Part shown: positions 33,102 through 45,257 of the stretch, piece by piece
Layout: every line of letters begins with the position of its first letter
Position numbering within the stretch: the first letter of the stretch is position 1
Source of the DNA: Halocafeteria seosinensis
Taxonomy: Eukaryota > Sar > Bigyra > Bicosoecida
DNA length: 64,000 nucleotides
Direction of reading: 5' to 3'
Assembly (NCBI GenBank): GCA_001687465.1
Contig: LVLI01000939.1
Location: 1-64,000 of the forward strand
The notes under the pieces: generated by a model
Told to the model about the DNA's origin: nothing
What the model saw: the letters and a program-made list of their open reading frames with translations, nothing else
The model's database searches: none
Translations under genes and position numbers: made by a program

Positions 33102-33756
33102 GTCAGGAGCTTCAATATGCTGTTCCCTATTGGATATCGGAACTAGAACGTAAATTCCTGTCAATGGTGTTTTCTTCCCTATAGAGACACATAAACACTG
33201 AATGTTTGTTTGTCTGATGGAAGGAAAACTGGTCCAGTAACAGCTGCAGATATGCATACGTTCCTCAGTTCAACACCGAGTCTTCTGTCGACTCCATGAA
33301 GTCAGCGTACACCTAGCTATCAAAGAGCTTACAACCGCTAGCGTCTAGTGGGTTGTGACTCAACTTGTGAGCATCCTATGAGAAGACGTTTTCCGTCAAG
33401 CGTCAAGCAGTGTTACTTCGGCCAGTCGTCCACAACCAGTGTTGCATTGGTAGAAGTCCTCTGACGCAGAGAGGCTCTGGCACGTTTTCCCTTGTATCAC
33501 TTCCCACTTCACTGCCCTGGCACTGGCAGCTGCCGCGATCTTCCGCATCTGTCCGGTGCGGGGGTCCTTGCACACGCTTGGTGACAAAATGACAACATTT
33601 TCTAGGTTTGTACAGTTAGATATAGTAGGTACAGTAGAGTACGGAGATTTTTCATTCATTGTGCAAAGTGTATGGAGTAGAGTGTATCCGACACGTCAGA
33701 AGGACGACGGTTAGAGCCCATCCCGGTGGATTTTCTTCCATTGCACGTTCCCTGTG
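33102..33756. other. Intergenic, no gene seen
   Basis: About 650 bp between 7TM copy C and the acyl-CoA oxidase. It is presumably the oxidase promoter. No coding evidence was found. Confidence 0.4.
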
Positions 33757-36104
33757 ATGAGTTCGTCGCTCAGGAACGACAGTAGTGGTGATGATCACGC
33801 TTGGCGTCAGCTGTGTGAACGATACGCCACGAGTCGACGTCGTTTGGAGGCATTGTCCCGACACATCCAAAGCGGCCCTGGCCCTGAGGAAGAGACTCCT
33901 CCGCCTATCCGACACAATGTGGACAATGTCCACAAGGAGACGTTGCAGAGGGAACGCGGACAAGGTACGCGTTTGGATTGCCTCGATGAACCTGTGTGGG
34001 CGAGAATTGTTCAGTCGTTCGCGGTTCGGGTGCAGCTACATTCGATGTGAGTTCGATGATAGACTTCCTCAATGGAAGTAGGGAAATGACTGAAGCTCGA
34101 CGGAAAGTGGCAAGGGCTCTTGAGAGAGTGCCAGAGTTCGATAGTACTTATGACTCAGATATGACGCGCCGAGAATGGCGGCGGCGGCTGATGGAACGAG
34201 TACGAGCAGGATATCGGATTATGGTCTTGACAGCGGGAGACCCAACTCTACGCCAAGCTGCGATGGAGACTTTGGGGGTATTCGATCCCTCTTTTTGGAC
34301 ACGATTCGGAGTACATTTTGGGTTGTTTCAGACTGCTATTAGTGGTCAAGGAGATGAAGATCAACAGGCTGAGTGGATGCCGCTTCTCATGGGCCTCAGG
34401 ATTTACGGTTGCTATGGGATGACTGAACTAGGACATGGCAGCTTCGTAAGGGGTGTGGAAACAACCGCTACCTTTGTTCCTCCGAAAACAGCCTCGGATG
34501 ACGGCCATTGGGAGATAAACACACCCTCACTTACAGCTACAAAGTGGTGGATTGGAGCTGCAGCTCACACGGCCACGCATTGTGCCGTCTTCGCTCAGAC
34601 TGTAATAAACGGGCAGCGATATGGGGTGCACTCGTTTGTTGTGCCAGTCCGTGACGTAGAAACATTAGATTTGTTTCCAGGAATAGTAGCAGGAGATATC
34701 GGGAAAAAGATGGGAAGAGATGGTATCGATAATGGCTTCTTGCAGTTTCATAATGTACATGTCCCCCGCCGAAACATGTTGATGAAACATGCTGTCGTCG
34801 ATCGCAGTGGAAAGTATGAATCGAAACCTAAGTCAACTCAGCAAATGGAGTATTTTGCTTTGGTAGCCGGACGAGCAACTATGGTAAAAGACGCGGCTGA
34901 CTGGATGAAAAGAGCTCTTACTGTGACGATCCGGTATTCAGCCATACGCAGACAGGGTGAAAGCATGGTAGAAACGAATGGAGATGGGCCTCAAAATGGC
35001 ACATCCAACAAATCAGAGGTGCGCGAAACACAGATCTTAGACTACCTTACGCATCAGTATCGCCTCATTCCGTACCTCGCTGAAGCGTATGCATTCCACA
35101 TCACGGCAGCATACATGAAGGCGCTTGGGGATAAAGTCAGCGATGAAATCAGCGAAGGGGACTTCTCCGGTCTACCTGACATGCATGCCACTTCAGCTGG
35201 GTTAAAGGCATTTTGCACATGGTCCACATACAGTTGTATTGAAACCTGTAGGCATTGTCTCGGAGGTCACGGATATAGTAGCTATACTGGTCTCAGCAAG
35301 ATGCTGGCAGACTTCGCCGTCCAGTGCACTTGGGAGGGTGACAATGTCGTGCTCGCTCTCCAGACTTCGAGGTACCTCTTCCGATGTTACGAAAAGGTGC
35401 AGCAGGGCAAAGGAGTCACCGGGAGTGTGAAATATCTCCAAGACGAACTGCAGCCGAAATGCGGGGTCAAGAACATGCGCGACTGGTGTAAGTGGGACGA
35501 ACAGAGTGCAGCCCTACGAAATCTTGCTAAGCACAAGGTGTCCAGTGTCGGAGAACGTTTACTCCGTTTGTATCGTGAAAATGTTCAAGCTAATAAGGCT
35601 TGGAATGAATGCAGCGTTGATTTGTTCGAAGCATCGAAGATACATGTATACTGGACTATGGCTAGTGTTTTCAACGAAGCGGTGCAAAAACAGTACGCTA
35701 GAGAGGACTCTTCCAGGAGCAGTGGCAACATTGCGGGGACTCTTGAAGTCCTGAGGAATCTTTTCGTTCTCAATTTCTTGAGTAAAAAGAGAGCGATACT
35801 TCTAGAGCTCGGGTTCCTTTCTCCGTTGCAGTCTCAGCAAATAACTGCAATGGTGCAGGGCCTGTGTGCAACCCTCCGCAAGATAGCCGTTCCTCTGGTT
35901 GATTCGTTTGATTTTACAGATTTTATTCTCGAATCGCCTCTTGGAAAATACGATGGTGATATCTACAAAGCGTATATGGCCAAAGTAGTTAATGCACCAG
36001 GGTGCTTCGAAGGCGCCCGAGACTATAAGGACGATTTGATCAAGCCAATGCTCACTGGAGAAGATGTATTTATGGCTGCATCCCAATCGCCATTCGAGGA
36101 ATAA
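33757..36104 (+). CDS. Peroxisomal acyl-CoA oxidase (plant ACX2/ACX3-like)
   Basis: Two exons (33757-33964, 34036-36104) join in phase into 758 residues. The sequence follows the acyl-CoA oxidase fold: GVHFGLFQTAI, YGCYGMTELGHGS (flavin- and substrate-binding TELGHGS), then HSFVVPVRD, KMGRDGIDNGFLQFHNV, and the C-terminal CRHCLGGHGYS and WEGDNVVLALQTSRYL. It catalyses the first, H2O2-forming step of fatty acid beta-oxidation. The C-terminus ends in FEE, so there is no PTS1. Instead residues 29-37 (RLEALSRHI) fit the PTS2 pattern R-L-x5-H-(L/A/F/I), as in plant ACX2/ACX3. The start ATG at 33757 is the one that retains this signal. Confidence 0.92.
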
Positions 36105-36132
36105 AACATTGCATAAAACAGAGCACTTATGC

Positions 36133-39100
36133 TCATTCTTCGCTCAAAAAGATTGACACGGGGGCAGCTTCAGGCCCTCCTCGTGTTCCGTCTGGTCGCT
36201 TTGTACGGTATGTTTGGCGTAGTGTTCGCTTCTTCGGCTCCGAAGCTAAAATGTTCTTGTATTTGTCGATCTGGTTGCTCTTCCCGGACTGATGATGCGT
36301 CTTGAAAACAACGTCATCCACAACCAACTTGTCCATCCATTCCTTAAGTTCTGCTTCCTGAGCAGCTTTGCGCTCAGCTTCTATCCCTTCGCCTCCAATA
36401 TGAACAGTTTTAAAGAAATTCGGATCCTGTTTACCATGCTCATCAACATAACCGAACTCAGTGTTCAAAGATTTGTTTGGTACAGGGTGCCATGGATATC
36501 CAGCTTCTATAGTTCGCTCCTGAGCAAGCTCGATTGCTTTCGTTTCCTCTTCATCTTGGTATGGAGCCTTGAGATCCGCTCGTCGAGCATCCGTTAGGGC
36601 TTGAGGATGTTCATATCTCTTCTTCATGTCTTTTTCGGTTACCCACGTAAATCCTTTTGTTGTCCTTCTCTTCTGCAGATCCTCCTCCTCCTCGGCTCGT
36701 TGAATATCTTCCATGTCATAGGGGGATATTGTGGCAGAGAGTCGTTGGGTGTCATAAGTGTGAACCATATCTTGATCCTTCGCGGCTCTCTGTTGGAGTA
36801 TTCGGCGGTGCATCTCGGCAGAACTTAACTTCTGGCCACTGTATATATGAAGATGCGCAGAGGAGTTGACGAGATCCTGAACCTCTTGGGGAATTGCTCG
36901 TCGCTGTTGATAACTGTTTCCTTCCTCTTTGAGTCGTTCAGTGTTCGATTTACTCTTCAAATCGGTCCAATCAATGTTTTGTCGAATGTAATCTCTGTTC
37001 CTCAGCTCATCCTCGTGTTGCTTCTTAAGCTTTTCATACTCCTCATTAGACATTTCGACACTGCCTTTCCGCTTGGTTTTGGCGCGCTTTCGGGAATCCT
37101 CAAGGGGTTCAAGTTCTTCTTCACTATCTTGAGGTCTTCCAGTTTCCAAATTAATTCCCTTAGGCACTGCCACCGTTGTCTCTATGCCTAAACGCCTTCG
37201 CTCCTTCCAAATTTCTTCCTTCCTTGCTAGCTCCTCTGCACTGTCCGGTCCCCGCAAGTCTTCGAGGGAAACGCTGTCTCCATATAACTCTTCGATGCTG
37301 GTCAATTGAATAGCAAGTGGAAATGCGTCAAGCATTTTAGCATAGCGTAAGCGTGGTACTCGCCGTAGCTCAAAAATCTTCTGTAACCCTCCCCTTGCAG
37401 ATTCATAGCGCGCATTATCGTGCTTATAAGTCGTTGGTTGCTGAACAAGATCCGCTAATCGACCTCGCAATCGAATTGTTTTGAGGAATAGGTTGAAGGG
37501 TGTGTATAGCCTATCGGCAAAATACACTGTGGGGTCGTCTAGTAACTTTGACGTTGGGGAATCCGGGTATTCTCTTCTTAGTGTAATTCTCATTTTATCC
37601 AAGGGAGCCTCCGCGGTAGACTCACTGTTGGCTACATCTTTTTCGGATGGAGAAACAATCCCGTCTTTGAATTTCCGCGGGCCGGCGCCTTCACCCCTCC
37701 CTTCGACCACTATTAGTCTCCATCTATCATCCGCAACGTGGAAGCCGGTAATAATGTCCAGTTCACCTTTGTTAGCCTTGTCAGCCTCTTCTGCGCTGAG
37801 TTCGTGAGTGTACGTGCTCTTAACATCATCAACGGCACTTCGATTTATCTTCTCCATTTCCTCTATGATACGCTTCAATGGGGAATAGTCTGAGTATTTT
37901 ACGCACAAAACCATCCTCTGGAACTTCCACTTGATACTGCGGTCATGGAAATCCGTGACACTAACTGGATGAAGTATGTTAAAATTCACTCGTACAGTCG
38001 TCATTGCGTGAGTACATGATGGTGTGTTTCGTAATAGCTTCTCCACAGCAGCTAGTTGAGCAGTATTCTCACCACCCGGCTGATCGCATTCCCGTCGCAC
38101 ACCAGTTGGATGGTCATGTACTAAATGAGATACCCCTTCCTGAGGGATCCTGTTGAGAAACGTCCCGCTGAGATACCCCTTCGACTCAAAAGCAGTGCCC
38201 TGTTCCTGTATCTGTTTCTCTTCCTCGTTGACACGTTCGTGACTTCCTTGAGAGATTCCCGCTTGTTGAGCCTGGCGCCATAGCCGCTCCTTCCGCTTCT
38301 TTTCTTTTGTCGTCTCCCTTTGCTGCTTCTCATTCATTTGAGTCTCTTCCAGCTTATTGTTCCGTTGCTGCAGAATATCGACCCTCTCGTCCAACCGACT
38401 ACAAAGTCGAGACAGGGTGCATTCAATTAGAACGTGAGGGTTTAGCATGCGGGCAAGGACGTTTCGTAAATCTAATTCTTTGAGGACCAACAGGTCGGTT
38501 TGATAAATTTCTTTACCGTCTCTAGCCGATGTGGTAACAGCATCATTAGGTTTGATCATTTGGAGAAACGAATCAACAGTATTCTGCTCTTCGAGGTAAG
38601 CGTTCCAACGGTCAACGCTCTCTCCATACGTTTCAGCTCCTATTCTATCCCCATAAAGCAGCTGCATAACTCTCCTGAGGGAGTCATCAGAATCAAGCCA
38701 CGGTAAATGGCTTAGCAAGTTCTCCCAAGGAATACACCAAGCATCAGTTTTCAATACTCCTTTCGCGATCATCCCTTCACCTGCATCCCTATCATGTATA
38801 CGAAGTTTCACTTCGTTCTCCTCCAACAACGAGCAGGCGCTACGCTGTTCAAGTAGACCTATTAAGTATGTCGTGGAAAAATTGAGATGATACTTGCAGT
38901 CGTTCCATGCACTGCGTTTCTCTTCAGGAACAGTATATACGCCTTTTTTGCAAACACAGTGGGGAGAAGTAGCGGTGCGGCGGAAGCTCTTATGAAATGA
39001 CGGACTCATAAGATCCGGGTGCTGAAATTCAAAGCTCACGTAGAGTGGATAGCAGTGCTTCTCTATACAAAATAGCCTCGTTGGCCGGCAATATTGCTGT

Positions 39101-40083
39101 ACGGATTCGTCATCCCCTGCAACAGAAATGCCAGGTAACCCCTTCACATCACGTACGAAGACGGATAGAGGGTTCAGCTTATCTCGTAACGACCCTGATA
39201 GGAGTACACCTTCACTTCCGTCTTCATTGCGTACAGTCACCTTGATTTGTAACGTCGAAACAAAAGATGGCAGTGTTGACACTGGTCGTTCCAACGACTT
39301 GCACTCTGCGATGAATTTCTCCCGGCTAGCACGCATAGCAACGGCTTCATTGATCCTGCTTAGTTGTTTCTCCGTGACTTCAGTCTTCAGGGAGTCCGCT
39401 TGAGTGTATCCCTGCTCTATTTGCCTGACATATTCCAATATATCCTCTTGAACCTCAATATCTGGCCAGCAACTGCCGAAACATGCCCCGTAACTAGTCT
39501 TAGAAGATAGCAATGATGATAAGTCCATCCGAAAAACGGCGGCATACCTATCACGCGGTGATTCTTGATCCAATTCTTCGTCGGGATCGTCATCTTCTTT
39601 GGTAACTGGAGCATCCATGATGACGCTGAGCTCCGGGTCAGTAGCAAATTGTTCGATCCATCCTTGGTCTATTGTCTGCAGGCTCGTCATGGATCTAAAA
39701 CGAACACCTGTATTTAATTTCTGCTTCTCCGTATCATCGGTTTCTTCTATGGATTGGTCATCTTTCTTCGTCTCTTTCTTCCCTTTGGAAGCCGGTTGCT
39801 TTTTGTCTCCTTTTGCTTCCTTCGTTTCTCCGGTGTCCTCGTATACATGTACCCACGAGGCATCGTCCTCAAGAGACGGTGTTTGGAGGCTCTCATTCTC
39901 AAATATGTTTGAATATACACGGAAGGTCGTTGTTCGAGCTTCTGGAGCATGTTTTCCGGAAAAGTCTTCAGTGAACCGCACGGCCAACTCGACTTCGAAC
40001 TTGACTTCCTGTGCGTCTCGTTGCCGTGCCGAGCTTTCGGTCGGCGAGGTCTGAGAAGATCTTTTCCCTTTCTTCGGTGGCAT
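36133..40083 (-). CDS. Large CFAP92/DUF4550-like flagellar-type protein
   Basis: A single exon of 1316 residues beginning MPPKKGKRSS. The N-terminal third has beta-rich segments (VKFEVELAVRF, LQIKVTVRNEDGS). The middle has a C2-like region with FEFQHPDL and KLRIHDRD, then a Lys/Glu-rich coil. Residues around 760-980 include VNFNILHPVSVTDFHDRSIKWKF and the DUF4550-like element ITGFHVADDRWRLIVVEG with LYTPFNLFLKTIRL downstream. The C-terminal 300 residues are charged and helical, ending near PGG-type turns. CFAP92/KIAA1257 relatives occur in ciliated eukaryotes. My assignment rests on remembered patterns and is moderate. The stop is 28 bp from the convergent oxidase stop. Confidence 0.5.
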   Translation of the reverse strand: MPPKKGKRSSQTSPTESSARQRDAQEVKFEVELAVRFTEDFSGKHAPEARTTTFRVYSNIFENESLQTPSLEDDASWVHVYEDTGETKEAKGDKKQPASKGKKETKKDDQSIEETDDTEKQKLNTGVRFRSMTSLQTIDQGWIEQFATDPELSVIMDAPVTKEDDDPDEELDQESPRDRYAAVFRMDLSSLLSSKTSYGACFGSCWPDIEVQEDILEYVRQIEQGYTQADSLKTEVTEKQLSRINEAVAMRASREKFIAECKSLERPVSTLPSFVSTLQIKVTVRNEDGSEGVLLSGSLRDKLNPLSVFVRDVKGLPGISVAGDDESVQQYCRPTRLFCIEKHCYPLYVSFEFQHPDLMSPSFHKSFRRTATSPHCVCKKGVYTVPEEKRSAWNDCKYHLNFSTTYLIGLLEQRSACSLLEENEVKLRIHDRDAGEGMIAKGVLKTDAWCIPWENLLSHLPWLDSDDSLRRVMQLLYGDRIGAETYGESVDRWNAYLEEQNTVDSFLQMIKPNDAVTTSARDGKEIYQTDLLVLKELDLRNVLARMLNPHVLIECTLSRLCSRLDERVDILQQRNNKLEETQMNEKQQRETTKEKKRKERLWRQAQQAGISQGSHERVNEEEKQIQEQGTAFESKGYLSGTFLNRIPQEGVSHLVHDHPTGVRRECDQPGGENTAQLAAVEKLLRNTPSCTHAMTTVRVNFNILHPVSVTDFHDRSIKWKFQRMVLCVKYSDYSPLKRIIEEMEKINRSAVDDVKSTYTHELSAEEADKANKGELDIITGFHVADDRWRLIVVEGRGEGAGPRKFKDGIVSPSEKDVANSESTAEAPLDKMRITLRREYPDSPTSKLLDDPTVYFADRLYTPFNLFLKTIRLRGRLADLVQQPTTYKHDNARYESARGGLQKIFELRRVPRLRYAKMLDAFPLAIQLTSIEELYGDSVSLEDLRGPDSAEELARKEEIWKERRRLGIETTVAVPKGINLETGRPQDSEEELEPLEDSRKRAKTKRKGSVEMSNEEYEKLKKQHEDELRNRDYIRQNIDWTDLKSKSNTERLKEEGNSYQQRRAIPQEVQDLVNSSAHLHIYSGQKLSSAEMHRRILQQRAAKDQDMVHTYDTQRLSATISPYDMEDIQRAEEEEDLQKRRTTKGFTWVTEKDMKKRYEHPQALTDARRADLKAPYQDEEETKAIELAQERTIEAGYPWHPVPNKSLNTEFGYVDEHGKQDPNFFKTVHIGGEGIEAERKAAQEAELKEWMDKLVVDDVVFKTHHQSGKSNQIDKYKNILASEPKKRTLRQTYRTKRPDGTRGGPEAAPVSIFLSEE

Positions 40084-41265
40084 GATCAACTAAAATAAAT
40101 CGCAATTGGAAGACGTATATCACTTCCTCAACTCCCTGGTCTATGTATTGTATATCAGTTCCCAGAGCATCGGTCGCACATCCACGCTCGTCGCCAAGTG
40201 TGCCGAAGCCCTTTTACTCCTAAAAACAATACCAAGGACGAAATATCTCTCTCAGTGTAGATTGCACTTGACACAGATACCAAAAATGCCCACTTTATCG
40301 CTGCACACGAAGCTTATCCCCTACGGCGTGCGACACAAGGACTTGGACGTTTGCGCGCCAAAATGCGAAATAGCATATAGAACTCGAAAACATACACTCT
40401 AAAATCCACCACAGATTCAACAGAACCAGTAGAGGGCATTCATACCTCTCCGACAACGGGACTATTGCCAATCAACCATTCTGAAGATACCGTACATGTG
40501 CTGAATCAGCCCATCTGTTGAGCACGTTGAAGTTCTAGACACGACAATCTTTTCGCTGGTTTACGTACTTCAACTTCGCACCCATTCGCTGTCCCTCATC
40601 ATGCCTCATGCATGTCTCTAGGCCCATATTCATCAGAGTGTCCTTTGACTTGTGGTACTGAACCCTCTTGAAACGCCTCTACTGCTCCCTATTTCTGTAC
40701 CCCGTGAATTGTGGTGTAAAGACTGGATTTCGAAAGGAAACCACGCATTGAGCTCGAGGCTCATTCGGCGAAAAAAAAAGCAAGAACTCTCGGTTCTCTT
40801 CTCTGGCTGTTAGATTCATCAAGCAGATACATTTAGCCTGTAAGTGATTTTTCTTCGTTGTCCCTTTGACTCCAGTTCCCTTGTGTGACTCTCTGTCACT
40901 TCTGGGAGAACCTAGATGAAGGTGTCGTGCGCTGTGCTCGGTAAGGGGCGAACTTGAACCACGTAATGGAGCCTCATTATGGAGGTGTAGAGGCGAAATT
41001 TATTTCTACTTGCCGTGCTCGAGCCGCCCATTGCGTTTCATGCCACCCATTCCATGGGTCACGGTGGCTGCGTGGGCCTGAAGAAGGGTAACATGGATGG
41101 AGGTTTGAGGTTGATACTGGCTGCTTCAACTTGAACTTGTATCCAGGTGTGTGACGTCCCCACCATTATACGGTTCTATATTGTGTCCAGTGCAGCGTTC
41201 TGGTGTAGTATCTGAGAATATGGGTATCGCCATCACGGCTTCATGTGGAAGTATTATCAGCGTAT
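40084..41265. other. Divergent intergenic region
   Basis: About 1.2 kb between the CFAP92-like and WDR26-like starts. A donor-like CTGTAAGT near 40839 and an acceptor-like TATCCAG near 41145 could border a 5' UTR intron of the WDR26-like gene. A 98-codon frame at 40106-40402 is not supported. No RNA gene was seen. Confidence 0.35.
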
Positions 41266-44126
41266 ATGAGTAATCAGAGAAAGCGGTCGCACCGGGAACA
41301 AGAGGAAGAAGGCACAGAGTCAAATCAACCTCAAGACAGCGCTCGCGACATAGTCCCGACTTCCTCCTCTGNCACCGCCGTTACGCGTTCAAGCACCTGC
41401 AAGAGGGCGCGACTGAACGAAGCGGAAAAATATCTGAGAGGCATGAGCGCCCAGTCGGAGGAAGGTACCCAGAACGGCAGTGCAGAGGACCGAGTTTGGA
41501 TACCGTGCATCCGTGCTCCTTCCTTTTCTCTCAATGCGCAGCTGGATAACTACAAATTGCATGACGGTGTCACCTTTTCAAAAGAGGAAGCAGGTTGGCT
41601 ATGCCTTGATGCATTAAAGGAGTGGGGTTTTGAGGAGGCTGCCCGTTCTTTAGAAAATGAACTCGGACATTCAAGCAGCAAGACACTCGACAATGTCAGG
41701 ATGTTTCGCGACGTCGTCCTCGATGGTAACTTTGATAAAGCTGTGGCGATGCTTGACGACCTGCCTTTAGCTCAAGATGTACGTATGGAATAATTAATCT
41801 AACTGTTGTGGCTCTTTGACTAGTACTTTGTTTGCAGAAGTTTTTGTCGGTTAAAGATGTCGTGACCTTCCTGTTGCTGCGGGAGAAATATATTGAGAAA
41901 TTATCCGAAGGGGATCAGGAAGGAGCAAATGAGGTATTACATCAGGCCTTGATGCCGCTGGTCAACAACCATGTCGATGAAGGGTGTCAGGAAGACACTC
42001 TTGGTAGTGATTTGGACGCCATCAGTTCTACCACCTGGGATGAAACCAATGCAACTGAGCTTTTCAACTCGGCCAATATAGCTTCGCTTCCGAATTCCAC
42101 CACTCCTGAGGCAGATGTTCCGCAGACTCCTTCTCGGGCTACCCCTGAGTCCGACCCCTCTGAAGAAGTCTGCTCTCGTTCTTCAACGGCAGAACCCTCA
42201 TTCGTAATGAGGTGTCTGACGTTTGCCTTTGGAAGGGTATGGAAGAAGTCGCATAAACCGAAGCGAGAACCGCGGCAAGATCTGTTTGACAGACGAGCAG
42301 GTAGTTATACGATGATGGTGGAGCACTGTCGAGAAGAAAGCGCCGCGACGTTTACCCAGATGGTTTCCGACCCTCTCGAGGCTGTTACTCCATTGTTTCA
42401 CCTAAACGTCCCTCTACGATCTATTTGGACTAAAAAATGTCTCAAGGACTTGTCGATGTTAGCCATTTGTGGGATGAGCAGTGCAGCCTCCAAGAAGGGG
42501 ACCTGTTGCGGAGCAGCTGCTTCTTCGGACGATCATTCGCTCAATAGGTCGACAGACAAGAGTCACTGGAAGACTAATTTAATGAGTACTGCCTACTGGT
42601 TGTCACCAGAGCGGGGTTCGCGGAAAGTTTTATGGGATTGGATCGCACGGGAAGTGCTGGATCCCGGAGTGATTCCTCCCGGCAGATTGAACGAACTAAT
42701 CGGCCAGGGTTTGGATTCTCAGAGTATGATGGCTGCAAAACATGGGAGTTGCTCAAAAAACTTGACCCTTGCCCATGATTTGGTAGACTTACCCAAGCGT
42801 AATCAGAGAGGGCAAGCCCATCCCGACAGTATTAGTCTAACCGGGCATGAGGAAGAAGTGTGGTCGGTTTGCTGTTCCCCGGATGGAAAATGGGCTGCTA
42901 CTGGTGATGCCGGAGGCAACTTAAGAGTTTGGAACATACAGAAAAGCATCCTTGCGTTGAAGAATGGCCAAACCGAGAGTGTGCAGGGTTCGAAAATCCT
43001 TGTACCTGCCCATGAAGAGCCCATAACTACGTTATCTTGGTCTAGCGATGGAGCCATGCTGCTTTCCGGCTCGGAGGACCGCACCTTGAAACTGTGGGAC
43101 ATGGAGAAGTGTATTCGGTCCGACAGTGGAGAGGACACTCGTGGCACCAGCAATATCTCCTCAGAAAAAGCATTTGGGAAACATCGGTCTAATATCACCA
43201 AAGTGTCATGGCTTAGTGACGGGAAACATTTTGTCTCATCTAGTGAAGACGGGACTTTAATCCTCTGGGACCGTCAGAGCCATAGTGCTGTTTGCACTGA
43301 GTGGCAAGAATTAGGGGTGACTGACTTTTCTGTGACGCAATACAATGCAGCGTCTTCAGATCCGTTTTCCTGTTTGGATCAAAGCAATCGCCCTACCGAC
43401 TGCGTTTTTGTGCTTCTTGAGTCTTCCGAATTGAGAATATTGTTCGTTGACACCAAGAACCCGCGGGACTTATATAGCAAAAGGTGTGCCATTCAATACT
43501 TACGGGATGATGACTTGCAATCTTCAAGTGACTTAATAAAGAGTGTGATTAGTTCTGGCCAGGAACATTCCTTACACGCCGGTATGAGGGTCGGCTCGCC
43601 TCCACAATCGGTAACTTCCGCCTTGGAGAGATACGCGCATAAACAACGTTCCAAGGAGAAATTGAGCACGAAAGGGACTCACATCTTCGGCTATCATGCT
43701 AACGAATTGGCCTCGCTTGATGATACAAGCTTTTCTGTTGACGACCGGTTTGCAGTGGGTCAATGCTCCTCCTTAACGATTGATGGTCGTGGACGATCAG
43801 CGCTAGTAAGCGCGCAACACCTTCCTCTCCGAATGTGGGATCTGTACGTAGGCAAACCTATTGGGCAGTACTTTGGACACTTGCAGCATCGGTATGTGCT
43901 TCACCCTGCGTTTTGCGGCAACCGCGATGAGCTGGTAGCAATAGGGAGTGAAGACTGCTGCGTCTATCTTTGGCATAGGGAGTCCAGCGAATACATACAC
44001 CAATTAGAGGGTCACACTGGTGTGGTGAATGCTGTATGTTGGGCTAAACACCATGACGGAGGTGCACTTATCAGCGTTAGCGATGATAAAACGGTACGAT
44101 TGTGGATACTCCCAGAGCATACATGA
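41266..44126 (+). CDS. WDR26/GID7-like LisH-CTLH-WD40 protein
   Basis: Two exons (41266-41778, 41838-44126) join in phase into 933 residues, with one unknown residue from the N at about 41372. A LisH/CTLH segment (AGWLCLDALKEWGFEEAARSLENELG, then FRDVVLDGNFDKAVAMLDDLP and FLLLREKYIEKL) precedes a long low-complexity linker. A WD40 propeller of about seven blades follows (VWSVCCSPDGKWAATGD, SLRVW-like, LSWSSDGAMLLSGSEDRTLKLWD, WLSDGKHFVSSSEDGTLILWD, VNAVCWAKHHDGGALISVSDDKTVRLW). WDR26/Gid7 is a subunit of the CTLH/GID E3 ubiquitin ligase and forms its supramolecular ring. The protein is longer than human WDR26 (661) because of linker and inter-blade insertions. Confidence 0.85.
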
Positions 44127-44244
44127 TAATTTGGCCATGAGCACACCCCGCGATTGGTTCTTTCACAATGTGCTGTGAAACATAAGTGTTCTATTTTAGA
44201 TGTACGAGCCTTCAGCGAAATGTAATAAACAAAGAGCTACACAT

Positions 44245-45257
44245 TTACGCAGTATTCTCCTGTTGTGCTTCACCACCTTTCTTCGCTTTGCCACGCCGTT
44301 TGTTTTTCTTGGCGTCGTTCTTATTGCTATTGCTATCAGCAAATACGAACTGGTCGGCGTTGCAGAATGTACTCTTGTCTGCCATACTCTTCGAGTGAAA
44401 TTTGTATTCTATCATAGTCCGAGAATCAAGGTTCAGTATCCTTCGCAGCTTATCGCCGAGGTTGAACCGAATTTGAGGATTCCTGTTATCGTTGTTCCAA
44501 ATGCTGATCATATCTACTTTGCTTCGCGTAGCTACGGTGACGCCAACAACCCCAGGTTCCTCAAACATTTCTCCGATTGCTCCGAATAGCAAATCCTGCC
44601 AAAGCTTACTGAGTACACCCTGAGACTTCTTCACTTTAAGTATCCAGCAGCCCCCAAGTGGATAACTCTGAACGGCAAAACGAACCAAGACTATGTGAGT
44701 AAATGAAGACCGTACAAACCACAGTTCCGATTCACGCAAAAGTACGCACCTCCCACATGGGCATATGGCCTTCTCTGAAAAGGTACATGTTCATGTCATT
44801 CTCCATGGCGGATGGTCTTTGAAGATAAATGTAGTGTCTCCAGAAGCCTTCCACGGTGTCGAAGGTCCCCAGTTTATTCAGGTTGTCCTGATATTGGCTG
44901 CATGAATGGACGAACATACGTACGGTTCAAATATCCATTGAGCTACAGAATGCAGTCATACATACAAGTCTGGATTCTGTCGTTTTGCCTCCACATACTC
45001 TTGCCGAGTGAGTTTCTTGTCATACCTGTGAACCCCCACCGAGTTTACAACGCCATCTAGGAGGGTCTATACAAGTTTGACAGCACTTACCAAAATGTCC
45101 ACGCGGACTCTAGTGGGTGCTGTTTCCCTTCATGGGACGATTTCTGGCCGTGGGACTCTGTAGAAGTGTGAAAAAGAGGGAAATGTGGGGTGTCTGTGTC
45201 ACTACATCATCCTGTTAACCTACCATTTTGGGTCCCTTGTTGATGATTAGACGACAT
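44245..45257 (-). CDS. Class II eIF4E (4EHP/EIF4E2-like) cap-binding protein
   Basis: Five exons (45257-45224, 45157-45091, 45025-44966, 44897-44750, 44667-44245) join in phase into 243 residues. The cap-binding core reads WTFWYDKKLTRQEY, GTFDTVEGFWRHYIYLQRPS, LFREGHMPMWE, GGCWILKVKKS, SIWNND and MIEYKFH. WY in the first aromatic position and the HYIYLQRPS helix fit 4EHP-type class II rather than the initiation factor eIF4E-1. Such proteins bind the mRNA 5' cap but not eIF4G and usually repress translation. The C-terminal about 30 residues are a Lys/Asn-rich tail. The most 5' exon encodes only 11 residues and is supported by phase and splice sites. Confidence 0.88.

Noticed and set aside
40106-40402. 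98-codon frame upstream of the CFAP92-like gene
   Set aside because: No family, overlaps the likely promoter, and lacks protein-like features.
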